From JAJRXR01 sp041987545 (GTDB lineage Bacteria; Planctomycetota; Phycisphaerae; Phycisphaerales; UBA1924), in contig JBHIWH010000002.1 in assembly GCA_041987545.1 (NCBI GenBank), positions 310,001 to 374,000 of the forward strand: a stretch of 64,000 nucleotides of DNA, written 5' to 3'. Position numbers and translations under genes: made by a program. The notes beneath the pieces were generated by a model that saw only the letters and a program-made list of their open reading frames with translations, had not been told where the DNA came from and did not search any database. This document shows positions 24,207 through 32,406 of the stretch, one piece after another. Each line of letters opens with the position of its first letter. The stretch's first letter is position 1.

Positions 24207-25495
24207 GGCGCGGCCTCCTCTCGCCCGTCCTCGTCGCCGTCGCCGGACGCGAGCCGCACGCGGATCGACGTGATCGCAAGGCCATCGACCTCCTGGGCGG
24301 TGAGGTCGAGGTCGCCGAAGCGGACCGAGTCGCCCGCGCAGGGCACCCGGCCGAGCCTGCTCTGCATGAGGCCGGCGAGCGTGCTGACTCGGGGCGGGGC
24401 GTCGGAGAGGTCGGCCGCGGCGGTGGGGAACATCTCGGCCAGCTCGCGCACGCCCAGGCGGCCCGGCACGAGCCACTCGCCGATGCCCACCATCATCGCG
24501 GCGTCGGAGGTCTCGGCCTCGGGGGTCGCGAGGCCCGAGAGGATCTCGTCGGCGATGTCCTCGATCTCGACGACGCCCGCCAGCGCCCCCAGCTCGTCCA
24601 CGACGATCGCCGTGTGCTCGGCGCGACGGGTCAGCTGGGCGAGCAGGCTGTCGAGCGTCGCCTGCTCGGGGATGAACAGGGGCGGGCGGCTGTGGTCGCG
24701 GGCGCCGGCGCCCGGGCGGGTGTCGGCCAGGAACGCGTTGACGCTCAGCAGCGCGGTCACGCCCTCGTCCGGCGAGACGTCGCACAGCGGGATCGTGGTC
24801 TTGCCCGTCCGGGCGGCCAGGTCGAGGACCGACTCGCGGGGCGGGTCGGCGGGGAGCCAGTCCAGGTCCACGCGCGGGGTCATGATCTCGCGGACGCGGG
24901 TCCGCCCCAGCGAGACGACCTCTCGGAGCAGCTGCCGCTCGCGCGCGTCGAGAGCGCCCTGGCGGCTGGCGGCGTCGATGAGGATCTCGAGCGTGCGGCC
25001 GTCGGTCGCCGCGTCCGCGGGCGGGGGCGAGGCGTGCACGAGCCGGGAGAGCGGGGCGATGACCCCGGAGTCGAGGACGGTCAGAACGGGCCACAGGACG
25101 CCGCGGAGTGCGAGCAGCGGCGGCGCGATGAGCGCGCTGAACGGGCGCCTGAGCGCCGCGGCCAGCAGCTTGGCGAGCACCTCGCCCACGAGGATGATCG
25201 CCAGCACGCCGCCGACGGAGATCGCGACGCGGAGGCCCGGGCTCTCGGCCCGCAGGGTGATGACCGACGTGACGACGAAGTACGTCACGTTGACGACCAT
25301 GTTGAGCAGCAGGACCTGGATGAGCAGCGCGCGGGGCCTGCTCAGGAGTCGCTCGAGCGCGGCGGCGGCGTGCGGGGCGCGCTCGCGGAGCGAGTCCCGG
25401 TCGGCGCGGGTGAGGCTGAACAGCGCCGTCTCGGCGCCGGAGGCCAGCGCCGAGGCGATCAGCAGGAACGGGAGCGAGATCAGCAGCGGGAGCAT
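24203..25495 (-). CDS. CNNM/CorC family divalent cation transporter
   Basis: A 430-residue protein with DUF21 membrane domain (about 1-180, SALASGAETALFSLTR and VGEVLAKLLA), a CBS pair (about 205-330, MTPRVDLDWL marking the entry to the first CBS) and a CorC_HlyC domain (about 340-425). CNNM proteins are linked to Mg2+ efflux and Co2+ resistance. It starts 6 bases after hscB and overlaps the next, shorter paralog by four bases, so the pair should be made together. Confidence 0.88.
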   Translation of the reverse strand: MLPLLISLPFLLIASALASGAETALFSLTRADRDSLRERAPHAAAALERLLSRPRALLIQVLLLNMVVNVTYFVVTSVITLRAESPGLRVAISVGGVLAIILVGEVLAKLLAAALRRPFSALIAPPLLALRGVLWPVLTVLDSGVIAPLSRLVHASPPPADAATDGRTLEILIDAASRQGALDARERQLLREVVSLGRTRVREIMTPRVDLDWLPADPPRESVLDLAARTGKTTIPLCDVSPDEGVTALLSVNAFLADTRPGAGARDHSRPPLFIPEQATLDSLLAQLTRRAEHTAIVVDELGALAGVVEIEDIADEILSGLATPEAETSDAAMMVGIGEWLVPGRLGVRELAEMFPTAAADLSDAPPRVSTLAGLMQSRLGRVPCAGDSVRFGDLDLTAQEVDGLAITSIRVRLASGDGDEDGREEAAP

Positions 25496-25501
25496 GGCGG
25501 C

Positions 25502-26059
25502 TCAGCCGCCCCCGCCCGGCGCGTCGTCCAGCTCGAGCTGCTCGGCCAGCCGCTCGATGTAGCGCCAGGCGTTGAGCCGGCGACGGATCTCGGCCAGGAC
25601 TTCGGCGTCATGCTCGGCTGACTCGAAGAGCGAGGCGACCTCGGCGGCGTGCCGGTCGCGCTGGTCCGACGCCCAGCCGCGCCAGCGGGGGCGGGCCTCG
25701 TCGGGGTTCTCGGCCAGTTCTTCCTCGATCCGCTCACGCGTCTGCATCATGTCCATGAGGAAGCCGTCGGGCAGCTCGCGGCTCTCGGAGGCCGACGGCC
25801 CGCCCATGCGGGCGAGCAGCGCGATGGCGCGGCGCTCGGGGTCGAGCAGCGCGGCGCGGGCCGTATTCAGGGCGGCCGATCGCCGCGCGGCGTCGGCCTG
25901 GACTTCCGCGTCGGGGTCGGCCAGGTCCGGGTGAATCGCGGCGGCGCGGGCGAGGTACGCGCGCTCGATCGTCGCCCCGTCCAACCCGAATCTGGGGGGC
26001 AGCGCGAGCACGTCGAAGGGGTCGGCCGGGGATGGCGGGTCTTCGGCGTCTTGGCTCAT
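25502..26059 (-). CDS. hscB: HscB-like J-domain co-chaperone
   Basis: A 185-residue HscB-type protein. The N-terminal J domain (about 13-80) opens with DPFDVLALPPRFGLD and has the Hsp70-stimulating HPD at about 43-45; the C-terminal half (about 95-180) is the helical bundle that in HscB binds the IscU scaffold. The family assists Fe-S cluster transfer with HscA. No hscA or isc gene is nearby. It begins the run hscB, CNNM, CNNM, thioredoxin-like, an unusual partnership. The ATG at 26059 is the only Met before the J domain. Confidence 0.85.
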   Translation of the reverse strand: MSQDAEDPPSPADPFDVLALPPRFGLDGATIERAYLARAAAIHPDLADPDAEVQADAARRSAALNTARAALLDPERRAIALLARMGGPSASESRELPDGFLMDMMQTRERIEEELAENPDEARPRWRGWASDQRDRHAAEVASLFESAEHDAEVLAEIRRRLNAWRYIERLAEQLELDDAPGGGG

Positions 26060-26164
26060 GCGGGGTGGCGCCTCGTGGGCGTGTGCTGGCGCGGTGATTG
26101 CCGGGGCGGGCTCGGACAGGATAGTCTGGGGTCTCCGGAGGCGTGGGATCGTCAGGAGGCGGCG

Positions 26165-26875
26165 TTGAGCAGGCGGGTCGGGATTGTCGCGGTCAGCCCC
26201 GAGGGGGCGGCGCTGTGCTACCGCCAGATCTTCCGGCACGCGTCGAGGCTGCTCTCGCCCGACGAGCACCCCGTGGTCTGCCTGCACAACCTCCCCCTGG
26301 CCGGCTACGTCCGGGCGGTGCGGGCCGGGGACTGGGAAACGGTCGGCGGGCTGCTGCGTGAATCGGCGGACGTGCTGGCCTCGTGCGGGGCGGAGGTCTG
26401 CTTTACGCCCGACAACGCGGTGCAGCACGGCGTGCACCTGGCGTCCGCGACCTCGCCCGTCCCGTGGCTGAACATGACCGAGCTGGTCGCCAAGGCCCTC
26501 GAGCGGGACCGGCGCGAGGTGGTCGGCGTGATCGGGACGAGCGTCGTGACCAAGGGCTCGGCGTACCAGACCCACCTCGGGATGCAGGGGATCAAGGTCG
26601 TCGCCCCCAGCGACGAGGACGTGGCGGCGCTGGACGAGGTGATCTACGGGGAGCTGGCGTACGGCCGCGTGACCAGCGAGGCCAAGCGGTCCGTGCTCGG
26701 GGTGATCGAGGCGCTGCGGGACCGCGGGTGCGACGGCGTGATCCTGGGGTGCTCGGAGGCGCCCCTGGTCGTTGGCTCGGACGAGTCGGCGCTGCCCGTG
26801 TACGACGCGAGCGACATCCTCGCCGAGGGGGCCGTGCGGTGGGTGATGGAGCACGCGGGCGACGAAGGGGCGTGA
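26165..26875 (+). CDS. Aspartate/glutamate racemase family protein
   Basis: A 236-residue racemase of the two-Cys Asp/Glu superfamily. The first catalytic-region motif is CFTPDNAVQH near 79-88; here Cys stands one turn earlier than usual and Asn-Ala replaces the NT(M/A) pattern in part. The second Cys is in GVILGCSEAPL near 194-204. The TTG start at 26165 is set by AGGAGG five bases upstream; no ATG or GTG fits as well. The substrate could be aspartate or a related amino acid. It is divergent from hscB and convergent with the rhodanese-like gene. Confidence 0.8.
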   Translation: MSRRVGIVAVSPEGAALCYRQIFRHASRLLSPDEHPVVCLHNLPLAGYVRAVRAGDWETVGGLLRESADVLASCGAEVCFTPDNAVQHGVHLASATSPVPWLNMTELVAKALERDRREVVGVIGTSVVTKGSAYQTHLGMQGIKVVAPSDEDVAALDEVIYGELAYGRVTSEAKRSVLGVIEALRDRGCDGVILGCSEAPLVVGSDESALPVYDASDILAEGAVRWVMEHAGDEGA

Positions 26876-26892
26876 GCCCCCGCGGCGCGCGA

Positions 26893-27366
26893 TCACTCTG
26901 ACGCGTAGAGGGACAGACCCGCGCGCTTCCAGCCGTCGATTCCCTCGTCGAAGACCCGGACACCCTTGTGGCGGGCGGACATGAGGCGCTTGGCCAGGGC
27001 CTTGGCGGTGGCGCTGTTCCGGTGCTCGCCGTAGACGACGATGTGGTCGAACCGGGCGATGGCGGGGTCCTTGCCGAGATCGACATCGACGTCCTGGGCG
27101 CGGAGGTTTCGCGCGCCCGGCAGGTGGGCGGCGCGGAAGGCCGACTCGGGACGGGCGTCGAGGAGGACGAGGACCTTGTCCTCGGTCGCGGCCCGCGCGA
27201 CGAGGCGCTGGACCTCGGCGGTCGAGACGAACTTCAGGTCGTCCTCGTCGATCTTCTTGGGGCCGGTGCACCCCTGGAAGGCGAGGGTCAGGACGGCAAG
27301 CACGAGGCCCGCCGCGGCGAGGGCGGGGGCTCGTCCGATCTTTGTTTGGGTACAATCGTGTCGCAT
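26893..27366 (-). CDS. Rhodanese-like lipoprotein without the catalytic Cys
   Basis: A 157-residue protein. The N-terminal signal ends FQGC (near 29-32), a loose lipobox, so it may be lipidated and periplasmic. The rhodanese domain (about 50-155) shows LLDARPESAFRAAHLPGARN and closes with FDEGIDGW. In the active loop the expected YCxxGxRS is VYGEHRNS, so the sulfur-carrying Cys is replaced by Gly and transferase activity is not expected. A binding or structural role is more likely. It is divergent from the DsbD-alpha-like gene, 72 bases away. Confidence 0.8.
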   Translation of the reverse strand: MRHDCTQTKIGRAPALAAAGLVLAVLTLAFQGCTGPKKIDEDDLKFVSTAEVQRLVARAATEDKVLVLLDARPESAFRAAHLPGARNLRAQDVDVDLGKDPAIARFDHIVVYGEHRNSATAKALAKRLMSARHKGVRVFDEGIDGWKRAGLSLYASE

Positions 27367-27438
27367 GGGATTCCAAGAATATCGGGTAGACGGGCCGCGT
27401 TCCTGCATGCGCAGGGCCCGGGCGGCCCGGAGGTGTTG

Positions 27439-28359
27439 ATGCGCGCTGGATCGAGCGGAGATGGATCGGGGCTGCGGGCGGTGGTCGCGGCGGGCGTGAT
27501 GCTCGGCGCCGCGGGTGTGTCGCACGCCCAGTTCGACCCGTTCAGCGAGGAGGAGCCCGAGCCGCACGTCCGGCTGGAGCTGGTCTCCGACCACGCGTCG
27601 ATCGGGCCGGGCCAGGCATTCAACCTCGGCCTGAGCTTCGACATCGACCCGGGCTGGCACATGTACTGGAACGGCAAGAACGACACGGGCTACGCGCCGT
27701 CGTTCACGATCACGGCCCCCGACGGGTTCGAGCTGGGCGAGGCCAGGTGGCCGGCGCCGAAGCGTCACGTGTCGCCGGGCGACATCCTCGACCACGTGTA
27801 CGCGGACCGGGTGACCATCATCGTGCCGGTCTCCGCGCCCGAGGCTCTGGACGAGGGCTCGCCCGTCGAGTTCTCCGTGGTGTCCGACTGGCTCGTGTGC
27901 GAGGCGGTCTGCATCCCGGAGGAGGGCGAGGCCGAGCTGACGATCGAGGCGGGCGGCGCCCGGGCGAGCGAGAAGCAGACTCTGGCGCTGTTCGAGGCCA
28001 CCCGCGCGCGGCTGCCCCGGCCGGCGCCGGATTCGGTGTGGAGCCCGGGCGACGGCGAGCCGCCCTTCCGGGTGATCGGGTCGCAGGGGACCAAGCCCAT
28101 GCTCCTGATCCTGGCGGCGGGCGCCGATCGCGTCCGGTTCATGCCCGGCGCCGACTGCCCGGCGATCCCCGACCTGATCGCCGAGGGAGACAAGGCGGGG
28201 GCGCAACTGCTCCTGCCCGTCGAGTCCCACGACGACTACTACCGGGTCACCGGCATCGTGGAGGTGGTCACCGAGGACGGCTCGGCGTTCTACTGGCTGC
28301 CGGTCCGGTACCCGGCGGACGCAACAGGTCACGCGGAGAGCGAAAAGGCGGGCGGCTAG
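27439..28359 (+). CDS. Periplasmic DsbD-alpha-like thiol protein
   Basis: A 306-residue exported protein with a signal peptide (about 1-30, ending SHA) and a domain resembling the periplasmic N-terminal domain of DsbD/ScsB. The redox pair is in WLVCEAVCIPEE (near 153-164), a CxxxC motif, and the fold landmark WHMYWNGKNDTGYAPSF is near 74-90. In the family this domain passes electrons from membrane DsbD to periplasmic partners, but here the transmembrane and thioredoxin domains are absent. AGGTG precedes the ATG. The redoxin gene follows on the same strand, suggesting a thiol-redox group. Confidence 0.78.
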   Translation: MRAGSSGDGSGLRAVVAAGVMLGAAGVSHAQFDPFSEEEPEPHVRLELVSDHASIGPGQAFNLGLSFDIDPGWHMYWNGKNDTGYAPSFTITAPDGFELGEARWPAPKRHVSPGDILDHVYADRVTIIVPVSAPEALDEGSPVEFSVVSDWLVCEAVCIPEEGEAELTIEAGGARASEKQTLALFEATRARLPRPAPDSVWSPGDGEPPFRVIGSQGTKPMLLILAAGADRVRFMPGADCPAIPDLIAEGDKAGAQLLLPVESHDDYYRVTGIVEVVTEDGSAFYWLPVRYPADATGHAESEKAGG

Positions 28360-28506
28360 CGGCCCGCAGCGTCGGGCGGGGCCCGGCGGTACGTACTGTT
28401 CGTGGGTCGGCGCCCCGGGGGGGCGCGGCCCCGAGGGATCAGAAAGTCGCCCGCCGAGGCGCGGGTTCGAGAACACAAGCAAGCACCGATCAAGGAGGTA
28501 TCACAC

Positions 28507-29142
28507 ATGTTCAGGAAAGCCACAGTCCGGGGTCTGGGTATCGCGGCGGTCGTCGCGGCGGGCGCCATGCTCGCCGGCTTCGTCGACGCGCCCCAGGAGA
28601 TCGCGAAGGTCGGCGAGAAGGCCCCCGCGTTCACCCTGATCGACGTGGACGGGAAGGAGCACACGCTGGCCGACTACACCGCCGAGGGCAACGTGGTCGT
28701 GCTCGAGTGGTTCAACCCGACCTGCCCGTTCGTCAAGAAGCACTACGCCGGCGAGCGTCAGACGATGAACGAGACGATCAAGGGCTTCGAGGGCGAGAAG
28801 GTCGTCTGGCTCCGGATCAACTCGGGCAGCGAGAAGTCGCGCACGAGCGGCGCCGAGTTCAACAAGAAGATGGCCGAGGAGTGGAAGATCACCACCCCGA
28901 TCCTCCTGGACGCCGAGGGCGAGGTCGGCAAGGCGTACGGCGCCAAGCGGACGCCCGAGATGTACGTCATCGACGCCGAGGGCGTGCTCCGCTACCACGG
29001 GGCGATCGACTCGGACAACCGGGCCCGCAACATCGGCGAGGAGATCTACGTCAAGACCGCCGTGCAGCAGGTGCTCGCGGGCGAGACGGTCACCAACGCC
29101 CAGACCGACGCCTACGGGTGCTCGATCAAGTACAAGAAGTGA
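28507..29142 (+). CDS. Exported redoxin / AhpC-TSA-like protein
   Basis: A 211-residue thioredoxin-fold protein with an N-terminal signal (about 1-27). The active-site segment is NPTCPFVKKHY (near 79-89), with a single Cys where thioredoxins have CxxC, as in many AhpC/TSA-like proteins. TPEMYVID near 155-162 holds the cis-Pro. A second Cys lies near the C-terminus (GCSIK). It has a near-perfect ribosome site, AAGGAGGT, six bases before the ATG, and a strong terminator follows, so high expression is likely. Function: peroxide or thiol handling in the periplasm, not proven. Confidence 0.85.
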   Translation: MFRKATVRGLGIAAVVAAGAMLAGFVDAPQEIAKVGEKAPAFTLIDVDGKEHTLADYTAEGNVVVLEWFNPTCPFVKKHYAGERQTMNETIKGFEGEKVVWLRINSGSEKSRTSGAEFNKKMAEEWKITTPILLDAEGEVGKAYGAKRTPEMYVIDAEGVLRYHGAIDSDNRARNIGEEIYVKTAVQQVLAGETVTNAQTDAYGCSIKYKK

Positions 29143-29183
29143 TCAAAGCCGCGAGCGATCGCGGCCTCACGGTTCGAACAACG

Positions 29184-29213
29184 CCCCGGGCGAGAGCCCG
29201 GGGTGTTTTGTTT
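29184..29213 (+). terminator. Rho-independent terminator after the redoxin gene
   Basis: CCCCGGGC, loop GAGA, GCCCGGGG, then TGTTTTGTTT. This is the clearest classical terminator in the window, 41 bases after the redoxin stop. Confidence 0.88.
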
Positions 29214-29297
29214 CCGGGATCCGTCGAGCGATCCGGGCCCCCCGGGCCGATAGACCGGGGCGGGAGCCGGCACGGGGGACGGAGATAGGATCAGGCG

Positions 29298-31445
29298 ATG
29301 TTCGGGATCGGCGGGACAATCGGGACGCTTCTGGACCTGCTCGTGATCGCGGCCGGGTTCGGGCTCATCATCTTCGTGCATGAACTCGGGCACTTCCTGG
29401 CCGCCAAGTGGGCCGGGATCCGCGTGCTGGCCTTCGCGATCGGATTCGGGCCGGCGGCGGCCAGCTACCGCAAGGGGCTCGGATTCCGGCGCGGGTCGAG
29501 CGAGGAGGAGTACCTCCGGCTCAACGCCGCGGCCGAACGCGCGACCCTCCGTGAGGATGCGCCGGACGAACGCTCGGCGGTAAGCCCGACCGAGTACCGC
29601 CTGAACTGGCTGCCCCTGGGCGGGTACGTCAAGATGCTCGGCCAGGACGACATGGACCCTGGAGCCGTCAGCGGCGAGTCGGACAGCTACCAGCGCGCCC
29701 CCGTCTGGAAGCGGATGGTCGTGATCTCGGCGGGCGTGGTGATGAACATCGTCACGGCGGCGCTGGTCTTCATCGGCGTGTTTATGGTCGGCCTGCGGGT
29801 CGAGCCGGCGATCGTTGGCATCGTGGACCCGGGCTCGCCGGCGGCGATGGCCGTCGCCGCGAACGCCGAGGCGATGGGCGTGACCGAGCCCGGGTTGAAG
29901 ACGGGCGACCAGATCCTGGCGATCGACGGCAAGACGCCGCAGTCGTACTCAGACGTCGTTCTGGCGACCGCGATCGCGGGCCCCGGGCAGACGCTCGAGT
30001 TCGAGGTGGCGCGCGAGGGCGTGGACGGGATCCTGCGGTTCCCCATCAAGCCGACGCGCAGCCGCGTGACCGGGCTGCTGGACCTGGGCGTGAGCCCGGC
30101 GCTGAGCAACGAGATCCGCCGCGAGTCGTCGTGGCAGGACTGGGACGAGATCGCCGAGCGGTTCGGGCTCACCGGCGTCGAGCCCGGGATGCGGCTGGTG
30201 CGCGTCGCGGGCCGGGACGCCCGGTGGGCCGCGGACCTCGGCGGGGCGAGCCGCGAGTCGGGCGGCGAGGCGTTCGAGGCCATCTTCCGGGACCCGGAGA
30301 GCGGGCGCGAGGTAAGGGTCACGCTGCGCCCGAGCACCGAGTTCCGGGCGGACCTGACTGACCTGGGCGGGTCGCCGATGCTCGTCGAGCACGTGCTCGG
30401 GCTGTCGGGCGTGATGATGGTCGATCCGGACTCGGCGCCGGAGAACGCGGAGCAGGGACTCAAGCCCGGCGACGTGTTCGCGCGGATCGGGTCGGTCGAG
30501 TTCCCCAGCGCCCGCGACGGCGTGCGCGAGATCCGGGCGCACAAGGGGCGCGAACTCCGCGTCGTCGTCCTCCGGGGCGACGGGCCGGTGCTGGAGCGCG
30601 AGCGCGTGACGCTCGACGTCCGGGTGCGGCGGGAGAACGGCGGCCGCGTCGGGTTCCTGATGGACGAGACGTCGCGCTCGGACACGCTGCTGTCCCTGCC
30701 CCTGGAGCGCCTGGTCGATCCGCGGACCGACGAGGCGCGAACGCCCGCCGCGGCCCGGGTGATCGACGTCCCCGGCACGCGGCTTGTCATGATCGACGGG
30801 CGGGCGGTGGCGTCGCTGGAGCACGCACAGGCCGTTCTCGCCGAGCAGACGCGCGGGGCGTACGAGTCGGGCGCCGAGTCGGTCGAGCTGGAGCTGATGC
30901 TCGAGCTGCCCGAGGCGTCGCGGCCGACGGTGATGCGGTCGTGGCGCCTGGACCGCGCGGACCTGGAGCGGCTGCACGCGCTGTCTTGGACGAGCGGGAT
31001 TCCGACGGCGCTGTTCGAGTCGGAGAAGAAGACGCTGCGGGCCGAGGGGCCGGTCGAGGCCGTCTCGATGGGCCTGCACGAGACCAAGCGGGTCATGCTG
31101 ACCACCTACCTGACCTTCGCCCGACTGGCGCAGGGGACCGTCAAGGTCGAGCACCTCAAGGGGCCTGTTGGGATCGCGCACATGGGGACGCTGATCGCCG
31201 ACCGCGGGTTCGTGTGGGTGCTGTTCTTCATGGGGCTGATCAGCGTGAACCTGGCCGTCATCAACTTCCTGCCCCTGCCGATCGTGGACGGTGGTCAGTT
31301 CCTCATGCTCTGCTACGAGGGGATCCGCGGGCGGCCCGTGCCGATCCCGGTGCAGAACGTGGTGACGATGGCGGGCCTGGTGCTGATCGGGTCGGTGTTC
31401 ATCATCGTGACGTTCAACGACGTGCGGGCGATCTTCGGCGTGTAG
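29298..31445 (+). CDS. rseP: RseP-like site-2 metalloprotease with extended PDZ region
   Basis: A 715-residue M50 intramembrane protease, against about 450 in E. coli. The zinc motif HELGH is at 28-32 in the first TM segment, and the second conserved motif is NFLPLPIVDGG near 655-665. An insertion of about 50 residues (60-110) follows the first TM, and between the second TM and the catalytic end lie three PDZ-like segments: GLKTGDQILAIDG (near 195), GLKPGDVFARIG (near 390) and PGTRLVMIDGRAV (near 492). The family cuts anti-sigma factors inside the membrane. It heads a run with the hydrolase and deoC. Confidence 0.9.
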   Translation: MFGIGGTIGTLLDLLVIAAGFGLIIFVHELGHFLAAKWAGIRVLAFAIGFGPAAASYRKGLGFRRGSSEEEYLRLNAAAERATLREDAPDERSAVSPTEYRLNWLPLGGYVKMLGQDDMDPGAVSGESDSYQRAPVWKRMVVISAGVVMNIVTAALVFIGVFMVGLRVEPAIVGIVDPGSPAAMAVAANAEAMGVTEPGLKTGDQILAIDGKTPQSYSDVVLATAIAGPGQTLEFEVAREGVDGILRFPIKPTRSRVTGLLDLGVSPALSNEIRRESSWQDWDEIAERFGLTGVEPGMRLVRVAGRDARWAADLGGASRESGGEAFEAIFRDPESGREVRVTLRPSTEFRADLTDLGGSPMLVEHVLGLSGVMMVDPDSAPENAEQGLKPGDVFARIGSVEFPSARDGVREIRAHKGRELRVVVLRGDGPVLERERVTLDVRVRRENGGRVGFLMDETSRSDTLLSLPLERLVDPRTDEARTPAAARVIDVPGTRLVMIDGRAVASLEHAQAVLAEQTRGAYESGAESVELELMLELPEASRPTVMRSWRLDRADLERLHALSWTSGIPTALFESEKKTLRAEGPVEAVSMGLHETKRVMLTTYLTFARLAQGTVKVEHLKGPVGIAHMGTLIADRGFVWVLFFMGLISVNLAVINFLPLPIVDGGQFLMLCYEGIRGRPVPIPVQNVVTMAGLVLIGSVFIIVTFNDVRAIFGV

Positions 31446-31470
31446 GCGCCGACGGCGATACGCTCGCCGC

Positions 31471-32397
31471 GTGCAGGCGCCGGAAGTCGAGGCCATCCTG
31501 GGGTTCGTGTCGCTGCTCGCGATCGGGCTGGCGGCGTACCTGTTGCTGCTGATCGTGTTCACGGCCAGACGGCTGACGAGGCCACCGCGGCGGACGTACG
31601 CCAGCGCCGTGGCCCGCGGCCTGCCGGGCGACCCGTCGGAGCTGGACTCGCCCCGCGCGTTCGAGGCCTGGAGCATCGCGCCCCGGGGCGTCGAGCTGGC
31701 GGCGTGGACCATCCAAGGCGGCGAGCCGAGCGGGCCCGTGTGCGTGATGGCGCCCGGCTGGGGGGACGGCAAGGTCGGGGCGCTGGCAAGGCTCGAGGCG
31801 GTCGCGCCCGCGTGCTCGAGCGTCGTCGCGTTCGACTGGCCGGGGATGGGCGAGTCCGAAGGAACCTGCAGGCTGGGCACGCGCGAGGTCGGCGACCTGG
31901 TCGCGGTCATTGGGCGCGTGCGCGAGGAGGGGCGGGCGCTGGTCGTGTACGGCTGGTCGCTGGGCGCAGGCGTGGCCATCGCCGCCGCAGCGGGCGGGGA
32001 GCAGATCGACGCGATCGTCGCCGAGGCGCCCTACCGCCTGGCCTCGACGCCGGCGCGGAACGTGATGCGCAACGCGGGGCTGCCCTGGCGCGCGAACCTC
32101 GGGCCGGCGCTGGCGATGCTGGGCGTCTGCTTCGGCGTCGGGCCCCGCTGGCGCGGATTCGACCGGGCGGGGCTGGCCGGGCGCATCGCCTGCCCGCTGC
32201 TGGTCGTGCACGGCGGCGACGACGAGGTCTGCCCGATCGACGACGGGCGGGCGATCGCGGCGGCCGCGACATCGGGCGAGTTGTGCGAGATCGAGGGCGG
32301 ACGGCACAACGACCTCTGGACCGACGACGGAAACCGGTCCAGGTGCATCGAGGCGGCGCGGGGGTTTCTCTCACGGCTGGGCGCCGGCGGCTCCTAA
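31471..32397 (+). CDS. Membrane-anchored alpha/beta hydrolase
   Basis: A 308-residue protein with an N-terminal TM anchor (about 10-30, VSLLAIGLAAYLLLLIVF) and an alpha/beta-hydrolase domain. The nucleophile elbow is GWSLGAG (Ser near 157), the likely acid is in VVHGGDDEVCP (near 247-257) and the likely His is in EGGRHNDLW (near 280). Close relatives of this shape are esterases or peptidases of unknown substrate. It begins with GTG at 31471, 25 bases after rseP, without a good ribosome site, so an internal start is possible. Confidence 0.8.
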   Translation: MQAPEVEAILGFVSLLAIGLAAYLLLLIVFTARRLTRPPRRTYASAVARGLPGDPSELDSPRAFEAWSIAPRGVELAAWTIQGGEPSGPVCVMAPGWGDGKVGALARLEAVAPACSSVVAFDWPGMGESEGTCRLGTREVGDLVAVIGRVREEGRALVVYGWSLGAGVAIAAAAGGEQIDAIVAEAPYRLASTPARNVMRNAGLPWRANLGPALAMLGVCFGVGPRWRGFDRAGLAGRIACPLLVVHGGDDEVCPIDDGRAIAAAATSGELCEIEGGRHNDLWTDDGNRSRCIEAARGFLSRLGAGGS

Positions 32398-32406
32398 GAT
32401 CCTCCC

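Noticed and set aside
24614..25621. Long plus-strand open frames opposite the CNNM genes and elsewhere
   Set aside because: At this GC content antisense frames stay open by chance. Their products are Arg/Gly/Pro-rich without motifs, while the opposite strand has clear families.
28410..28426. GCGCCCC/GGGGCGC hairpin as terminator of the DsbD-alpha-like gene
   Set aside because: Three-base loop and no T-run; short GC palindromes of this size are common by chance here.
28450..28475. GGGTTCGAGAAC as a possible tRNA T-arm
   Set aside because: No complementary stem and no upstream cloverleaf; it is leader sequence of the redoxin gene.
29165..29183. GGTTCGAAC as a possible tRNA T-arm
   Set aside because: Flanking bases do not pair as a T-stem and no acceptor or anticodon arm is found; the terminator hairpin begins at 29184.
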